Source: Xenophilus aerolatus
Lineage (GTDB): Bacteria > Pseudomonadota > Gammaproteobacteria > Burkholderiales > Burkholderiaceae_C
Direction of reading: 5' to 3'
Assembly: GCA_030418545.1 (NCBI GenBank)
Contig: QAIB01000003.1
Location: 372,001-436,000 of the forward strand
DNA length: 64,000 nucleotides
The position numbers and the translations under genes are program-made. Every line of letters starts with the position of its first letter. The first letter of the stretch is position 1. A model generated the notes under the pieces. It was given only the letters and a program-made list of their open reading frames with translations, was not told the DNA's origin and searched no databases. Of this stretch, positions 17,284 to 26,567 are shown piece by piece.

Positions 17284-18795
17284 ATGATGTTCCAACCCGA
17301 GGGCAAGAAACTTCATGCACGGCTGGTCGCCGGCGCGCTGGCCGTGGGGGCCCTGGCGGCCGTGCAGGCGCCGTTGACACCGGCCTTTGCGCAATCGGCG
17401 CCGCAGCCTGCGGCACCGACGCGCACGTTGCCGGATTTCACCGACCTTGTGGACCAGGTGGGACCGTCCGTGGTCAACATCCGCACGGTGGAACGCGTGG
17501 CGCAGCGCGGCGGCAACGGCGAGATGGACGAGGAGATGCAGGAGTTCTTCCGCCGCTTCTTCGGCCAGCCCATTCCCGGCGTGCCGCGCCAGGGGCCGAG
17601 GCCCAACCGGCCGCAGCAGCCGCAGGAAGAGGAACGGCCGCGCGGCGTCGGCTCGGGCTTCATCCTCACGCCCGACGGCTACGTGATGACCAACGCGCAC
17701 GTGGTCGAGGATGCGTCCGAGGTGCTGGTCACGCTGCCCGACAAGCGCGAGTTCAAGGCCAAGATCGTGGGGGCCGACAAGCGCACCGACGTTGCGGTGG
17801 TCAAGATCGAAGCCACCGGCCTGCCGGCGGTGAAGGTGGGCGACATCTCGCGCCTGCGGGTGGGCGAATGGGTGATGGCCATCGGCTCGCCCTTCGGCCT
17901 GGAGAACACCGTGACGGCCGGCATCGTGAGTGCCAAGCAGCGCGACACGGGCGACTACCTGCCCTTCATCCAGACCGACGTGGCCATCAACCCGGGCAAC
18001 TCGGGCGGGCCGCTGATCAACATGCGCGGCGAGGTGGTGGGCATCAACAGCCAGATCTATTCGCGCTCGGGCGGGTTCATGGGCATCTCGTTCTCGATCC
18101 CGATCGACGAGGCCATCCGAGTCAGCGACCAGCTGCGCACTTCGGGCCGCGTCTCGCGCGGGCGCATCGGCGTGCAGATCGACCAGGTCACGAAGGACGT
18201 GGCGGAATCGATCGGCCTGGGCAAGGCGCAGGGCGCGCTGGTGCGCGGCGTCGAGGCCGGCTCGCCGGGTGAGAAGGCCGGCGTGGAGGCGGGCGACATC
18301 ATCGTGAAGTTCGACGGCCGCGCGATCGAGAAGCCCAGCGACCTGCCGCGCCTGGTCGGCAACACCAAGCCCGGGACCAAGAGCACCCTGACCGTGTTCC
18401 GTCGCGGGGCCACCAAGGACCTCACGGTCACGGTCGCCGAACTGGAGCCGGACAAGCCGGCCCGCCCGGCCACGACCCGCGAAGAGCCCACGCCCAAGCC
18501 CTCGTCGGCCTCTGCGGCGGCCAAGGCGCTGGGCCTGCTCGTCAACGAGCTCAGCGATGCACAGAAGAAGGATCTGAAGCTGCGGGGCGGCGTGCGTGTG
18601 GAGGCCGCTTCCGAGGCCGCCGCGCGCGCCGGGCTGCGCGAGGGCGACGTCATCCTGGCGGTCGGCAACCTGGAGGTGGCGAACGTCAAGGAGTTCGATG
18701 CCGCCCTTGCCAAGGCCGACAAGTCCAAGCCGATCAGCGTGCTGTTCCGGCGCGGCGAATGGGCCCAGTACGCGCTGATCCGGCCCACCCGCTGA
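17284..18795 (+). CDS. mucD: Periplasmic serine protease DegP/MucD-type, copy 2 (identical duplicate)
   Basis: Same 503-residue protein as copy 1, identical in every residue, with intact signal peptide, catalytic triad and both PDZ domains, so nothing marks it as a pseudogene. The upstream sequence in this unit is only the end of rseB and the native rseB–mucD spacer. Unless a promoter lies in that 114-bp stretch (17170–17283), this copy would be expressed only by read-through of the terminator at 17104–17139. The complete identity means either a very recent duplication or an assembly artefact. Confidence 0.85.
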   Translation: MMFQPEGKKLHARLVAGALAVGALAAVQAPLTPAFAQSAPQPAAPTRTLPDFTDLVDQVGPSVVNIRTVERVAQRGGNGEMDEEMQEFFRRFFGQPIPGVPRQGPRPNRPQQPQEEERPRGVGSGFILTPDGYVMTNAHVVEDASEVLVTLPDKREFKAKIVGADKRTDVAVVKIEATGLPAVKVGDISRLRVGEWVMAIGSPFGLENTVTAGIVSAKQRDTGDYLPFIQTDVAINPGNSGGPLINMRGEVVGINSQIYSRSGGFMGISFSIPIDEAIRVSDQLRTSGRVSRGRIGVQIDQVTKDVAESIGLGKAQGALVRGVEAGSPGEKAGVEAGDIIVKFDGRAIEKPSDLPRLVGNTKPGTKSTLTVFRRGATKDLTVTVAELEPDKPARPATTREEPTPKPSSASAAAKALGLLVNELSDAQKKDLKLRGGVRVEAASEAAARAGLREGDVILAVGNLEVANVKEFDAALAKADKSKPISVLFRRGEWAQYALIRPTR

Positions 18796-18815
18796 CAGCT
18801 TTGTGACGGTCAAGT

Positions 18816-18851
18816 GGCCCCACCCGCCAGTCGGGATTGGGGTCTTTTTTT
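18816..18851 (+). terminator. Terminator after mucD copy 2
   Basis: Duplicate of the terminator at 17104–17139, with the same stem and T-run. Confidence 0.85.
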
Positions 18852-18936
18852 AGCGACAGCGTCCGCGCGGACCGGCACGCTGGAGAAAATTTTGGCTCCG
18901 GGTCAGGCGGCAGAATTGTTTGCGACCACTAACTTA

Positions 18937-18967
18937 TTGCCGGGTTAATGACCAAATTCGATAGAAT
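18937..18967 (+). promoter_or_regulatory. Candidate promoter upstream of lepA
   Basis: TTGCCG (18937–18942) and TAGAAT (18962–18967) with a 19-bp spacer in an AT-richer stretch just after the mucD duplication. The spacer is longer than ideal. Confidence 0.35.
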
Positions 18968-19095
18968 GCGGGCCTGCCCGAGCCAGCTCGACGCATAAGC
19001 AGGTCACCGTGCGCCACGATGCGGGATGTCCCTGTGCCGTGCACCGCCGCTCCACAGATCGCCCACAAGTTGTTCATCAAGTAGCCCACAGATGC

Positions 19096-19104
19096 TGTGG
19101 ATAA
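19096..19104 (-). promoter_or_regulatory. DnaA-box-like 9-mer
   Basis: The minus strand reads TTATCCACA, a perfect consensus DnaA box. It lies next to the direct repeat pair AAGTTGTT-N-AT-N-AA at 19067–19080 and 19103–19116. No replication genes are nearby. Confidence 0.45.
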
Positions 19105-19197
19105 GTTGTTTATAAAATCCATGTTGCTGACCTGCAACGAGCATCGTGGCCCCTCCCTCGGCCTGTACGCGCCCCCTGTTTTGCCTACAATGAAGTT

Positions 19198-19262
19198 CCA
19201 ACTACTGCAGTTGCCATTGCTTGTTGGTTCAGGGCGCGTCTCTCGAGGACGCGCCCTTTTTT
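19198..19262 (+). ncRNA. Candidate small RNA upstream of lepA
   Basis: A consensus-like -10 (TACAAT, 19186–19191) is followed within about 40 bases by a perfect nine-base-pair terminator stem and a T-run ending at 19262. This would give a transcript of roughly 65 nt with no reading frame, ending about 55 bp before lepA. It could be a free small RNA or a lepA leader attenuator. No known RNA family is recognised. Confidence 0.35.
19232..19262 (+). terminator. Strong terminator in the lepA upstream region
   Basis: Perfect stem GGGCGCGTC / GACGCGCCC with a seven-base loop (TCTCGAG) and a following run of T. There is no protein gene directly upstream of it. Confidence 0.8.
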
Positions 19263-19317
19263 CTTGTGCGCTTCCCTCTGTGCGCCAGCTATTTCAAGTA
19301 CTTAAGCGTTCCCGTTG

Positions 19318-21129
19318 ATGAATCACATCAGAAATTTTTCGATCATTGCGCACATCGACCACGGGAAATCGACGCTGGCTGATCGCTTGATCCAACGCTG
19401 TGGTGGCCTCGCCGAACGCGAGATGGAAGCGCAGGTGCTCGACTCGATGGACATCGAGAAAGAGCGTGGGATAACCATCAAGGCACAGACCGCCGCGCTG
19501 CACTACAAGGCGCGCGACGGCCAGGTCTACAACCTCAATCTCATCGACACGCCGGGCCACGTCGACTTCTCGTACGAAGTCTCGCGCTCTCTCTCCGCCT
19601 GCGAGGGTGCGCTGCTCGTCGTCGATGCATCGCAGGGCGTGGAAGCGCAGACGGTGGCCAACTGCTACACCGCACTCGACCTCGGTGTGGAAGTGCTGCC
19701 GGTGCTCAACAAGATGGACCTGCCGCAGTCGGACCCCGACAACGCGAAGGCCGAGATCGAGGACGTGATCGGCATCGATGCGAGCGACGCGATCCCGTGC
19801 TCGGCCAAGACCGGCATGGGCGTGGACGAGATCCTCGAAGCCATCGTCGCCAAGGTGCCCGCGCCGCGCGGCAACCCGGATGCGGCGCTGCGCGCCATGA
19901 TCATCGACAGCTGGTTCGACCCCTACGTCGGCGTCGTGATGCTGGTGCGTGTCGTCGATGGCCGCCTGGCCAAGGGCGAGCGCATCAAGATGATGGCGAC
20001 GGGCGCGAGCTACAACGCCGACAACCTCGGCGTCTTCACGCCGGCGAACGAGCCGCGCGACGCGCTGGAGGCGGGCGAGGTGGGCTACATCATCGCCGGC
20101 ATCAAGGAGCTGCAGGCCGCGAAGGTGGGCGACACCGTCACGCTGATCAAGGGCGGCACGGGCGGCGCGGCCTTCACCGCGACGGAGCCCCTGCCGGGCT
20201 TCAAGGAGATCCAGCCGCAGGTCTTCGCGGGCCTGTACCCGACCGAGGCGAGCGAATACGACCAGTTGCGCGACGCGCTGGAGAAGCTCAAGCTCAACGA
20301 CGCCTCGCTGCACTACGAGCCCGAGGTGAGCCAGGCGCTGGGTTTCGGCTTCCGCTGCGGCTTCCTGGGCCTGCTGCACATGGAGATCGTGCAGGAGCGC
20401 CTGGAGCGCGAGTTCGACCAGGACCTCATCACCACCGCGCCGAGCGTGGTCTACCAGGTGATGAAGAACGACGGCGAGGTCATCATGGTCGAGAACCCCG
20501 CCAAGATGCCCGACGTGGGCAAGATGGCGGAGATCCGCGAGCCCATCGTCACCGTGCACCTGTACATGCCGCAGGAGTATGTCGGCGCCGTGATGACGCT
20601 GGCCAACCAGAAGCGCGGCGTGCAGATCAACATGGCCTACCACGGTCGCCAGGTCATGCTGACCTACGACATGCCACTGGGCGAGATCGTGCTGGACTTC
20701 TTCGACAAGCTGAAGTCGGTGAGCCGCGGCTACGCCTCGATGGACTACGAATTCAAGGAGTACCGGGCGTCCGACGTGGTGAAGGTCGACATCCTGCTCA
20801 ACGGCGAGAAGGTCGACGCACTGTCGATCATCGTGCACCGCACGCAGGCCCAGTTCCGCGGTCGGGCGGTGGTCAGCAAGATGCGCGAAATCATCAGCCG
20901 CCAGATGTTCGACGTCGCGATCCAGGCCGCCATCGGCGCCAACATCATCGCGCGCGAGACCATCAAGGCGCTGCGCAAGAACGTGCTGGCAAAATGTTAC
21001 GGTGGCGACATCACCCGCAAGCGCAAGCTGCTCGAGAAGCAGAAGGCGGGCAAGAAGCGCATGAAGCAGATCGGTTCGGTCGAGGTCCCGCAAGAGGCCT
21101 TCCTCGCCATCCTGCAGGTCGAAGAATAA
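19318..21129 (+). CDS. lepA: Elongation factor 4 (LepA) GTPase
   Basis: Ribosome-associated GTPase, related to EF-G, that acts on stalled or mistranslocated ribosomes and in initiation. The 603-residue protein has G1 [10 protein letters not shown]3 DTPGHVDF and G4 NKMD, then EF-G-like domains II, III and V, and the LepA-specific C-terminal domain ([38 protein letters not shown]). The ATG at 19318 follows an in-frame TTG directly. The lepA–lepB pairing is conserved across proteobacteria; lepB begins 37 bp downstream. Confidence 0.97.
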   Translation: MNHIRNFSIIAHIDHGKSTLADRLIQRCGGLAEREMEAQVLDSMDIEKERGITIKAQTAALHYKARDGQVYNLNLIDTPGHVDFSYEVSRSLSACEGALLVVDASQGVEAQTVANCYTALDLGVEVLPVLNKMDLPQSDPDNAKAEIEDVIGIDASDAIPCSAKTGMGVDEILEAIVAKVPAPRGNPDAALRAMIIDSWFDPYVGVVMLVRVVDGRLAKGERIKMMATGASYNADNLGVFTPANEPRDALEAGEVGYIIAGIKELQAAKVGDTVTLIKGGTGGAAFTATEPLPGFKEIQPQVFAGLYPTEASEYDQLRDALEKLKLNDASLHYEPEVSQALGFGFRCGFLGLLHMEIVQERLEREFDQDLITTAPSVVYQVMKNDGEVIMVENPAKMPDVGKMAEIREPIVTVHLYMPQEYVGAVMTLANQKRGVQINMAYHGRQVMLTYDMPLGEIVLDFFDKLKSVSRGYASMDYEFKEYRASDVVKVDILLNGEKVDALSIIVHRTQAQFRGRAVVSKMREIISRQMFDVAIQAAIGANIIARETIKALRKNVLAKCYGGDITRKRKLLEKQKAGKKRMKQIGSVEVPQEAFLAILQVEE

Positions 21130-21166
21130 GCGGCGGCCCGGCCCGCCAGAAGAAGAATTCCCAGCG

Positions 21167-22138
21167 ATGGCACTCCTGACTTCCCTGATCCTGGCCGCCT
21201 TCGTCGGCTATATCGGCGCCTGGTACACCGGCGCCGTGGAGGGCAACTTCGCCCTGCTGCTTCTGCTGGCGACCGTGGTCACCGGCGCGTACTGGCTGGT
21301 CGAGCGCTTCTATTTCCTGCCGCGCCGCCGGCGCGCCGCGGAGGCCTTCGAGACTTCCAGCGCGCAGCGGCGCGAGGCGCTGACTCAGCAGGGGATCACG
21401 CAGTTCGACCGCGAGGACAGCAAGGCGCGCGAGAAGATCCTGGCCCAGCCCTGGTGGCTGGACTGGACGGCCGGGCTGTTCCCGGTGATCCTGGTCGTGT
21501 TCCTGCTGCGCTCCTTCGTGGTGGAGCCCTTCAAGATCCCCTCGGGCTCGATGATGCCGACCCTGCTCACCGGCGACCTGATCCTGGTGAACAAGTTCAC
21601 CTACGGGCTGCGGCTGCCGGTGGCCAACACCAAGGTGACCGACGGCACGCCGCCGGCGCGCGGCGACGTGATGGTCTTCCGCTACCCCCCCAAGCCCAGC
21701 ATGGACTACATCAAGCGCGTGGTGGGCGTGCCCGGCGACGAGGTGGCCTACCTCAACAAGAAGCTCACCATCAACGGCCAGCCGGTCAGCAAGGTCGAGG
21801 TGCCCGACTACTTCGACGACGAGGTGATGCGCTACTTCAAGCAGTACCGCGAGAACCTCGGAGGCAAGGAGCACCTGCTGCTCAACGACGACACGCGCCG
21901 CGCGGGCCTGTCCGATGCCGAGATCATGTCGTTCCCGAACCGTGAAAATTGTCGTTACAGTGTCGAGGGCGTGGTCTGCAAGGTGCCGCCCGGTCACTAT
22001 TTCATGATGGGCGACAACCGCGACAACTCGCTCGATTCGCGCTATTGGGGCTTCGTTCCGGACCAGAACATCGTGGGCAAGGCCTTCTTCGTCTGGATGA
22101 ACTTCGGCAACCTCAAGCGCATCGGTCCATTTCAATAA
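21167..22138 (+). CDS. lepB: Signal peptidase I (LepB)
   Basis: Membrane-bound serine protease that removes signal peptides from secreted proteins, presumably including MucD and RseB of this window. The 323-residue protein has transmembrane segments near residues 3–20, 28–46 and 102–116. The catalytic Ser is residue 128 in box B (IPSGSMMPTL), the general-base Lys lies in DYIKRVVGVPGDE, and box E is MMGDNRDNSLDSRYWG. A periplasmic insertion rich in charged residues (EVPDYFDDEVMRYFKQYRENLG) is typical of betaproteobacterial LepB. Confidence 0.97.
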   Translation: MALLTSLILAAFVGYIGAWYTGAVEGNFALLLLLATVVTGAYWLVERFYFLPRRRRAAEAFETSSAQRREALTQQGITQFDREDSKAREKILAQPWWLDWTAGLFPVILVVFLLRSFVVEPFKIPSGSMMPTLLTGDLILVNKFTYGLRLPVANTKVTDGTPPARGDVMVFRYPPKPSMDYIKRVVGVPGDEVAYLNKKLTINGQPVSKVEVPDYFDDEVMRYFKQYRENLGGKEHLLLNDDTRRAGLSDAEIMSFPNRENCRYSVEGVVCKVPPGHYFMMGDNRDNSLDSRYWGFVPDQNIVGKAFFVWMNFGNLKRIGPFQ

Positions 22139-22169
22139 CCCGTTGACCAGGGAAGAGGAAGAAGAGGGT

Positions 22170-22526
22170 ATGAGGGCAATGCAATCCAGGGCGCGCCAGC
22201 GCGGCATCTCGTTCATCGGCCTGCTGTTCGTGGCGGTCGTCTTCGTGTGCGTGGGCATCGTGGTGGCCAAGGTGGTGCCGACGGCGATCGAGTACCAGAG
22301 CATCCTCAAGGCCGCCAACAAGGCCAAGGAAGGCTCGACCGTGCCGGAAGTCCGCGCCATCTTCGATCGGGCCCAGGCGGTCGACTACTTCGACGCCATA
22401 TCGGGCAAGGATCTCGACGTGCAGAAGGTGGGCGACAAGGTGGTCGTTTCCTTCGCATACGACAAGGAGATCCCGCTCTTCGGCCCCGCCTATCTGTTGA
22501 TCAAGTACCGAGGCCAGTCCAACTGA
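22170..22526 (+). CDS. DUF4845 membrane-anchored protein
   Basis: A 118-residue protein with one N-terminal hydrophobic segment ([24 protein letters not shown]) preceded by RQRG, reminiscent of a type IV pilin-like N-terminus, followed by a small soluble domain. The family is uncharacterised but in betaproteobacteria sits consistently between lepB and rnc, as here. The ATG at 22170 was chosen over a TTG at 22143 because a purine-rich GAAGAGG precedes it. Function unknown. Confidence 0.82.
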   Translation: MRAMQSRARQRGISFIGLLFVAVVFVCVGIVVAKVVPTAIEYQSILKAANKAKEGSTVPEVRAIFDRAQAVDYFDAISGKDLDVQKVGDKVVVSFAYDKEIPLFGPAYLLIKYRGQSN

Positions 22527-22555
22527 GCCCGACCAGCCGCCAGCGCCCCGTCGAC

Positions 22556-23242
22556 GTGGCTCCCAGCGGGCTCGGGGCACTGCAGGCGCGCCTGCAGCAC
22601 GCCTTCCGCGACGCTGGGCTGCTCCAGCGCGCACTGACGCACCGCAGCTTCTCGTCCGAGCACAACGAGCGCCTGGAATTCCTGGGCGACTCGGTGCTGA
22701 ACCTGGCCGTCTCCCATCTGCTCTACACCCGCCTGGCCCAGTTGCCCGAGGGCGACCTCTCGCGCGTGCGGGCCAACCTCGTCAAGCAGGACACCCTGCA
22801 CCGCATCGCCCTGCAGCTGGAACTGTCGCCGCTGCTGCGGCTGGGCGAGGGCGAGGCCCGATCGGGCGGTTCGGCGCGTCCTTCGATCCTGGCCGACGCG
22901 CTGGAGGCCGTGATCGGCGCCGTCTACCTGGACGCGGGCTACGGCGCGGCGCAGGCGCTCGTCGAACGCCTGTACGAGGCCGTGGAGATCAACCCGCGCA
23001 TGGAGGCGGTCTCCAAGGACCCGAAGACCGAATTGCAGGAATGGCTGCAGGGCCACAAAATGAAACTGCCCGCCTACCGCGTGGCCGGCACACTGGGTGC
23101 GGCGCACAAGCAGACCTTCGAGGTGGAGTGCGAAGTCGCCGAACTCGGCTTGGTCGCACGCGGCATCGGCGGTTCGCGCCGGGCCGGCGAGCAGGCCGCC
23201 GCTGCGGCGATGCTGCTCCAGCTGAAGGCCCGCGGCCGTTGA
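22556..23242 (+). CDS. rnc: Ribonuclease III
   Basis: Double-strand-specific endoribonuclease that processes rRNA precursors and structured mRNAs. The catalytic signature [20 protein letters not shown] and the second acidic helix [16 protein letters not shown] are present, followed by a C-terminal dsRNA-binding domain ([22 protein letters not shown] … [16 protein letters not shown]). The frame has no ATG near the expected start. The GTG at 22556 gives 228 residues, the normal length. A CTG at 22523 overlapping the previous gene's stop is an alternative with a better-placed GAGG. The start is therefore uncertain; the product is not. Confidence 0.93.
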   Translation: MAPSGLGALQARLQHAFRDAGLLQRALTHRSFSSEHNERLEFLGDSVLNLAVSHLLYTRLAQLPEGDLSRVRANLVKQDTLHRIALQLELSPLLRLGEGEARSGGSARPSILADALEAVIGAVYLDAGYGAAQALVERLYEAVEINPRMEAVSKDPKTELQEWLQGHKMKLPAYRVAGTLGAAHKQTFEVECEVAELGLVARGIGGSRRAGEQAAAAAMLLQLKARGR

Positions 23243-23250
23243 ACACATCC

Positions 23251-24282
23251 ATGACCACCGATCCCAATGCTATCGATTCCGTAGCGCCCCCCGCAGGCGC
23301 CACGGGCGTTCCCGCCCCAAATGGCTCGCACATCCCGGGCGCGGGCGGCGTGCGGCGCTGCGGCCTCGTGGCCATCGTCGGCAAGCCCAACGTGGGCAAA
23401 TCCACGCTCCTCAATGCGCTGGTGGGCCAGAAGATCAGCATCACCTCGCGCAAGGCCCAGACCACGCGTCACCGCATCACCGGCATCCGCACCGTGGCGA
23501 CGCCGGACGGCGGCGGCGCACAGTTCGTCTTCGTCGACACGCCGGGTTTCCAGACCCGCCACGCCAACGCCCTCAACCGCTCGCTGAACAAGACCGTGCT
23601 GGGCGCGGTGGCGGACGTCGACCTGATCCTCTTCGTGGTCGAAGCGGGGCGCTTTGCGCCGGCCGACGCCAAGGTGCTGTCGCTGCTGGGCAAGAACATC
23701 CCGGTGCTGCTGGTTGCCAACAAGCTCGACACCGTGCACCGCCGGGCCGACATCGCGCCCTGGCTGGCGCAGATGCAGGCCGACAACGCGGGCGAGGGCG
23801 CCGAGCGCTTCGCCGAGTTCGTGCCAATGTCGGCCAAGAACGCCAAGGACATCGAGCGGCTCATCGGCATCTGCGAGAAGTTCCTGCCCGAGCAGCCCTG
23901 GTGGTACGACGAGGACGAGCTGACCGACCGCAGCGAGAAGTTCCTCGCCAGCGAGACGGTGCGCGAAAAGCTGTTCCGGCTCACCGGCGACGAACTGCCC
24001 TACACCTCGACCGTGGTCATCGACAAGTTCGAGGAAGAGCCGCCGCAGAAGAAGGGACAGAAGCGCCTGGTCAAGATCGCCGCCACCATCGTGGTCGAGC
24101 GTGACGGCCACAAGGCGATGGTGATCGGCGACAAGGGCGAGCGCATCAAGCGCATCGGCACCGAGACGCGCCAGGAGCTCGAAAAACTCATGGACGCCAA
24201 GGTGTTCATCGAACTGTGGGTCAAGGTGCGCTCCGGCTGGGCCGACGACGAGGCACGCGTCAAGTCCTTCGGCTATGAGTGA
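23251..24282 (+). CDS. era: GTPase Era with repeat-derived N-terminal extension
   Basis: Essential GTPase that binds the 3' end of 16S rRNA during 30S assembly. G1 is [10 protein letters not shown]3 DTPGF, G4 NKLD, and a C-terminal KH domain includes [24 protein letters not shown]. The conserved Era core begins near RCGLVAIVG. Here about 35 extra residues precede it, and part of them ([15 protein letters not shown]) is encoded by dispersed repeat copy F. The ATG at 23251 sits nine bases after the rnc stop, which favours it. A shorter start (GTG in GGVRRCG) is possible. The end overlaps the next gene by eight bases. Confidence 0.95.
   Translation: MTTDPNAIDSVAPPAGATGVPAPNGSHIPGAGGVRRCGLVAIVGKPNVGKSTLLNALVGQKISITSRKAQTTRHRITGIRTVATPDGGGAQFVFVDTPGFQTRHANALNRSLNKTVLGAVADVDLILFVVEAGRFAPADAKVLSLLGKNIPVLLVANKLDTVHRRADIAPWLAQMQADNAGEGAERFAEFVPMSAKNAKDIERLIGICEKFLPEQPWWYDEDELTDRSEKFLASETVREKLFRLTGDELPYTSTVVIDKFEEEPPQKKGQKRLVKIAATIVVERDGHKAMVIGDKGERIKRIGTETRQELEKLMDAKVFIELWVKVRSGWADDEARVKSFGYE
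23269..23322 (+). repeat. Dispersed repeat, copy F, inside era
   Basis: Core at 23269–23285 (GCTAT-N7-GTAGC) with a degenerate GC-rich tail (GCAGGCGCCACGGGCG then CGCCC). It encodes part of the Era N-terminal extension. Confidence 0.6.
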
Positions 24283-24946
24283 ACCGGGCCGGCGCGCCGC
24301 CGGCCGCCTGCGGGTGCTGATGCTTGCCGCCTGCCTGCTCGGCGGCGGCGCGGGCGCCCTGGCGCAGACGCCGCCCGCCGCGCCGACGCCGCTGCTGCTG
24401 CGCGCCGGCACCGAACAGCATCTAATCATCGATGCCTCCGGCGACCCGCGCCTGCCGCACCTCTTTTCCGTCGAAGGCGATGCCGCCGCGCCGCAGCGGC
24501 GGCCGTGGGCCGTGTCGCTCAACGTCGCGCTCGAGGGCGCGGCGGAGCTCGACCGGCGGCTGGTGCAGGAACTGGCGCAGCGCCAGATGGCCGGGCAGGT
24601 GCTGCTGGAGGAATTCCGCCCCCCGCACGTCCCCCGCTGTACCGAGCTGCAGGTCGGCAGCCGCGTGCCCGTCGCGGTCGTGCAGGCTGTCGTTCGCGCG
24701 CTGCTGCCGCTGCCGCAGCGCTGGTCGGTGCAGATCGTGGAGGACGATGAATCCGGCACCGGCGAGTCGCAGCGCGTCTACATCGGCGGCATGGTGCAGC
24801 GGCCCTGCGCGCTGGCCTCGCCGTCCAGGCTGCGCGAACTGGCCGCGCCGGGCCTGAGCCTGCCCGAACTCCATCGCCTGCTGCGCACCATCAACGGCAC
24901 CGTGCGGCAACATGCCGCCGCGGCGCAACCGCCGGGCGGAGCGTGA
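24275..24946 (+). CDS. Exported protein of unknown function
   Basis: A 223-residue protein with a predicted signal peptide (basic GRRAAGRLR, hydrophobic [18 protein letters not shown], probable cleavage after ALA). The rest is a soluble domain without a motif I can name; it has a pair of separated cysteines (PRCTEL, RPCALA) that could form a disulfide. It overlaps the era stop by eight bases, and recO starts two bases after its stop, so it is firmly embedded in the rnc–era–recO operon. Function unknown. Confidence 0.75.
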   Translation: MSEPGRRAAGRLRVLMLAACLLGGGAGALAQTPPAAPTPLLLRAGTEQHLIIDASGDPRLPHLFSVEGDAAAPQRRPWAVSLNVALEGAAELDRRLVQELAQRQMAGQVLLEEFRPPHVPRCTELQVGSRVPVAVVQAVVRALLPLPQRWSVQIVEDDESGTGESQRVYIGGMVQRPCALASPSRLRELAAPGLSLPELHRLLRTINGTVRQHAAAAQPPGGA

Positions 24947-24947
24947 C

Positions 24948-25718
24948 GTGAAGCGTGGCGTCGTGCACGAGCCGGCCTTCGTGCTGCACCGCTACGACTG
25001 GAGCGAATCGAGCCTGATCCTCGAGACGCTGACCCGGCACCACGGCCGCATCGCGCTGGTCGCCAAGGGCGCCAAGCGGCCCAGCTCGAATTTCCGGCCC
25101 ATCCTGCTGCCGCTGCAGCCGCTGCAGCTGAGCTATGGCGGCGACGCGGAGATCCGCACGCTCAAGGCCGCCGAGTGGATGGGCGGCCATGTGATGCCGA
25201 CCGGCGAGGCCCTGCTGTCGGGCTACTACCTCAACGAGCTGCTGATCCGCCTGCTGGCGCGCGACGATGCGCATCCGGCGCTCTTCGACGCCTACGCCGC
25301 CACCGTGCGGGTGCTGGCCACGGCACATGAAGCGGGCTCGCAGGCCAGCGTGCAGGCGTCGGCGCTGCGGGCCTTCGAACTGCTGCTGCTGCGCGAGGTG
25401 GGCCTGCTGCCCACGCTCGACGCGCAGACCTCCACCCTCGCGCCGCTCGATGCCCGGCTCGCCTATGCGCTGGTCGCCGAAGCCGGCCTGCGCGAGGCGC
25501 AGGCCGGCGAGGCGTCGCTGAACGGCGCGGGCTGGTCCGTTCTGCAGCGCGCGCTCGACGACCCCGCGCCCTTCACCGCCACGTTGCGCGCGGTGGCCGA
25601 GCTGTCGGCGGGGGCCAACGCCTCGCTGCGCGGCCAGTTGCGCACCCTGCTCAACTACCATTGCGGCGTGTCCACGCTGCGCACGCGGCAGCTGATGCGG
25701 GAGCTGCAGAACCTCTGA
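24948..25718 (+). CDS. recO: DNA repair protein RecO
   Basis: RecFOR-pathway mediator that anneals complementary strands and helps load RecA. The 256-residue protein opens with the RecO OB-fold signature ([46 protein letters not shown]), followed by the helical domain ([25 protein letters not shown]). It lacks a four-cysteine zinc site. A GTG at 24948 directly after the previous stop was preferred over an upstream ATG at 24912 that would overlap that gene. Order era–x–recO–pdxJ–acpS is conserved in proteobacteria. Confidence 0.9.
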   Translation: MKRGVVHEPAFVLHRYDWSESSLILETLTRHHGRIALVAKGAKRPSSNFRPILLPLQPLQLSYGGDAEIRTLKAAEWMGGHVMPTGEALLSGYYLNELLIRLLARDDAHPALFDAYAATVRVLATAHEAGSQASVQASALRAFELLLLREVGLLPTLDAQTSTLAPLDARLAYALVAEAGLREAQAGEASLNGAGWSVLQRALDDPAPFTATLRAVAELSAGANASLRGQLRTLLNYHCGVSTLRTRQLMRELQNL

Positions 25719-25779
25719 GCCCCGCCGATGCCCGGCCTGGCGCGGCGCGTCCTGCCTCCGGGCGCATGAAAGTCTTGCC

Positions 25780-26556
25780 ATGAGTGCTTCTTCCTCCTCG
25801 CTCAACCGCACGGCCCTGTCGGTCAACCTGAACAAGGTGGCCCTGGTGCGAAACACGCGCCACCTCGGCATTCCCAGCGTGGTGTATGCCGCCGCGCTGT
25901 GCCTGGACGCCGGTGCCGACGGCATCACCGTTCATCCGCGGCCTGACGGGCGCCACATCCGTGCGCAGGACGTGGCCGACCTGTCCGCGCTGCTGCGCCG
26001 CGACTGGCCGCAGGTCGAGTTCAACATCGAAGGCAACCCGTTCCAGAACCTGATGGACTTCGTGCGCGAGTTCCGCCCCCAGCAGGCCACCTTCGTCCCC
26101 GACAGCGAAGACCAGTTCACCAGCGACCACGGCTGGCGCTTCCCGGACGATCTGGCGCGCCTCAAGCCCCTGGTGGCCGAGGCGCGTGCGCTCGGCGTGC
26201 GCGTCAGCCTGTTCATGGACCCCGATGCCGACCAGATGGCGCAGGCAAGGGCCACCGGTGCCGACCGCGTCGAGCTATACACCGAGGGCTATGCGGCCTC
26301 GCGCGGCACTTCGCGCGCGGCCCAGGTGCTGGCCCGCTATGCCGAGGCGGCACGCGCCGCGCAGGACGTGGGTCTGCAGGTGAATGCGGGGCACGACCTG
26401 AGCCGCGACAACCTCACCGACTTCCTGCGTGCGGTGCCCGGTGTGAAGGAGGTCTCGATCGGCCATGCCTTCATCGCCGATGCGCTGGAGCTGGGCTACG
26501 CCGCCACCACCCGCGACTACCTGCGCTGCATCGACGATGCGGCGCGCATCGCCTGA
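25780..26556 (+). CDS. pdxJ: Pyridoxine 5'-phosphate synthase PdxJ
   Basis: Last step of de novo vitamin B6 synthesis, condensing 1-deoxyxylulose 5-phosphate with aminoacetone phosphate. The 258-residue TIM barrel shows the PdxJ signatures [62 protein letters not shown] and [15 protein letters not shown]. The ATG at 25780 gives the expected length. It is followed 12 bp later by acpS, an almost universal pairing in proteobacteria. Confidence 0.97.
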   Translation: MSASSSSLNRTALSVNLNKVALVRNTRHLGIPSVVYAAALCLDAGADGITVHPRPDGRHIRAQDVADLSALLRRDWPQVEFNIEGNPFQNLMDFVREFRPQQATFVPDSEDQFTSDHGWRFPDDLARLKPLVAEARALGVRVSLFMDPDADQMAQARATGADRVELYTEGYAASRGTSRAAQVLARYAEAARAAQDVGLQVNAGHDLSRDNLTDFLRAVPGVKEVSIGHAFIADALELGYAATTRDYLRCIDDAARIA

Positions 26557-26567
26557 GGGCACACGCC

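Larger units (their letters stand above)
17170..18881 (+). repeat. Tandem 1,712-bp direct repeat, unit 2
   Basis: Directly abuts unit 1 with no intervening base. It carries the last six codons and stop of rseB, the 94-bp rseB–mucD gap, all of mucD, its terminator and 30 bp beyond, including the 12-base palindrome GTCCGCGCGGAC nine bases from the unit end. Confidence 0.95.
18882..19317. other. Long intergenic region before lepA
   Basis: About 436 bp with lower GC than its neighbours and no convincing protein gene on either strand. It holds a possible promoter (TTGCCG at 18937 and TAGAAT at 18962), a perfect DnaA-box-like 9-mer, a pair of 14-base direct repeats, and a promoter-like TACAAT followed closely by a strong terminator (candidate small RNA). 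Confidence 0.6.

Noticed and set aside
15569-18813. Long open frames antisense to both mucD copies (about 510 codons each)
   Set aside because: They mirror codon bias of the high-GC mucD gene, have low-complexity His/Arg/Leu-rich translations and no recognisable domain; they are shadows.
19060-19120. Chromosomal replication origin
   Set aside because: Only one perfect DnaA box, no dnaA, dnaN, rnpA/rpmH or parAB nearby; reported instead as a possible single DnaA site.
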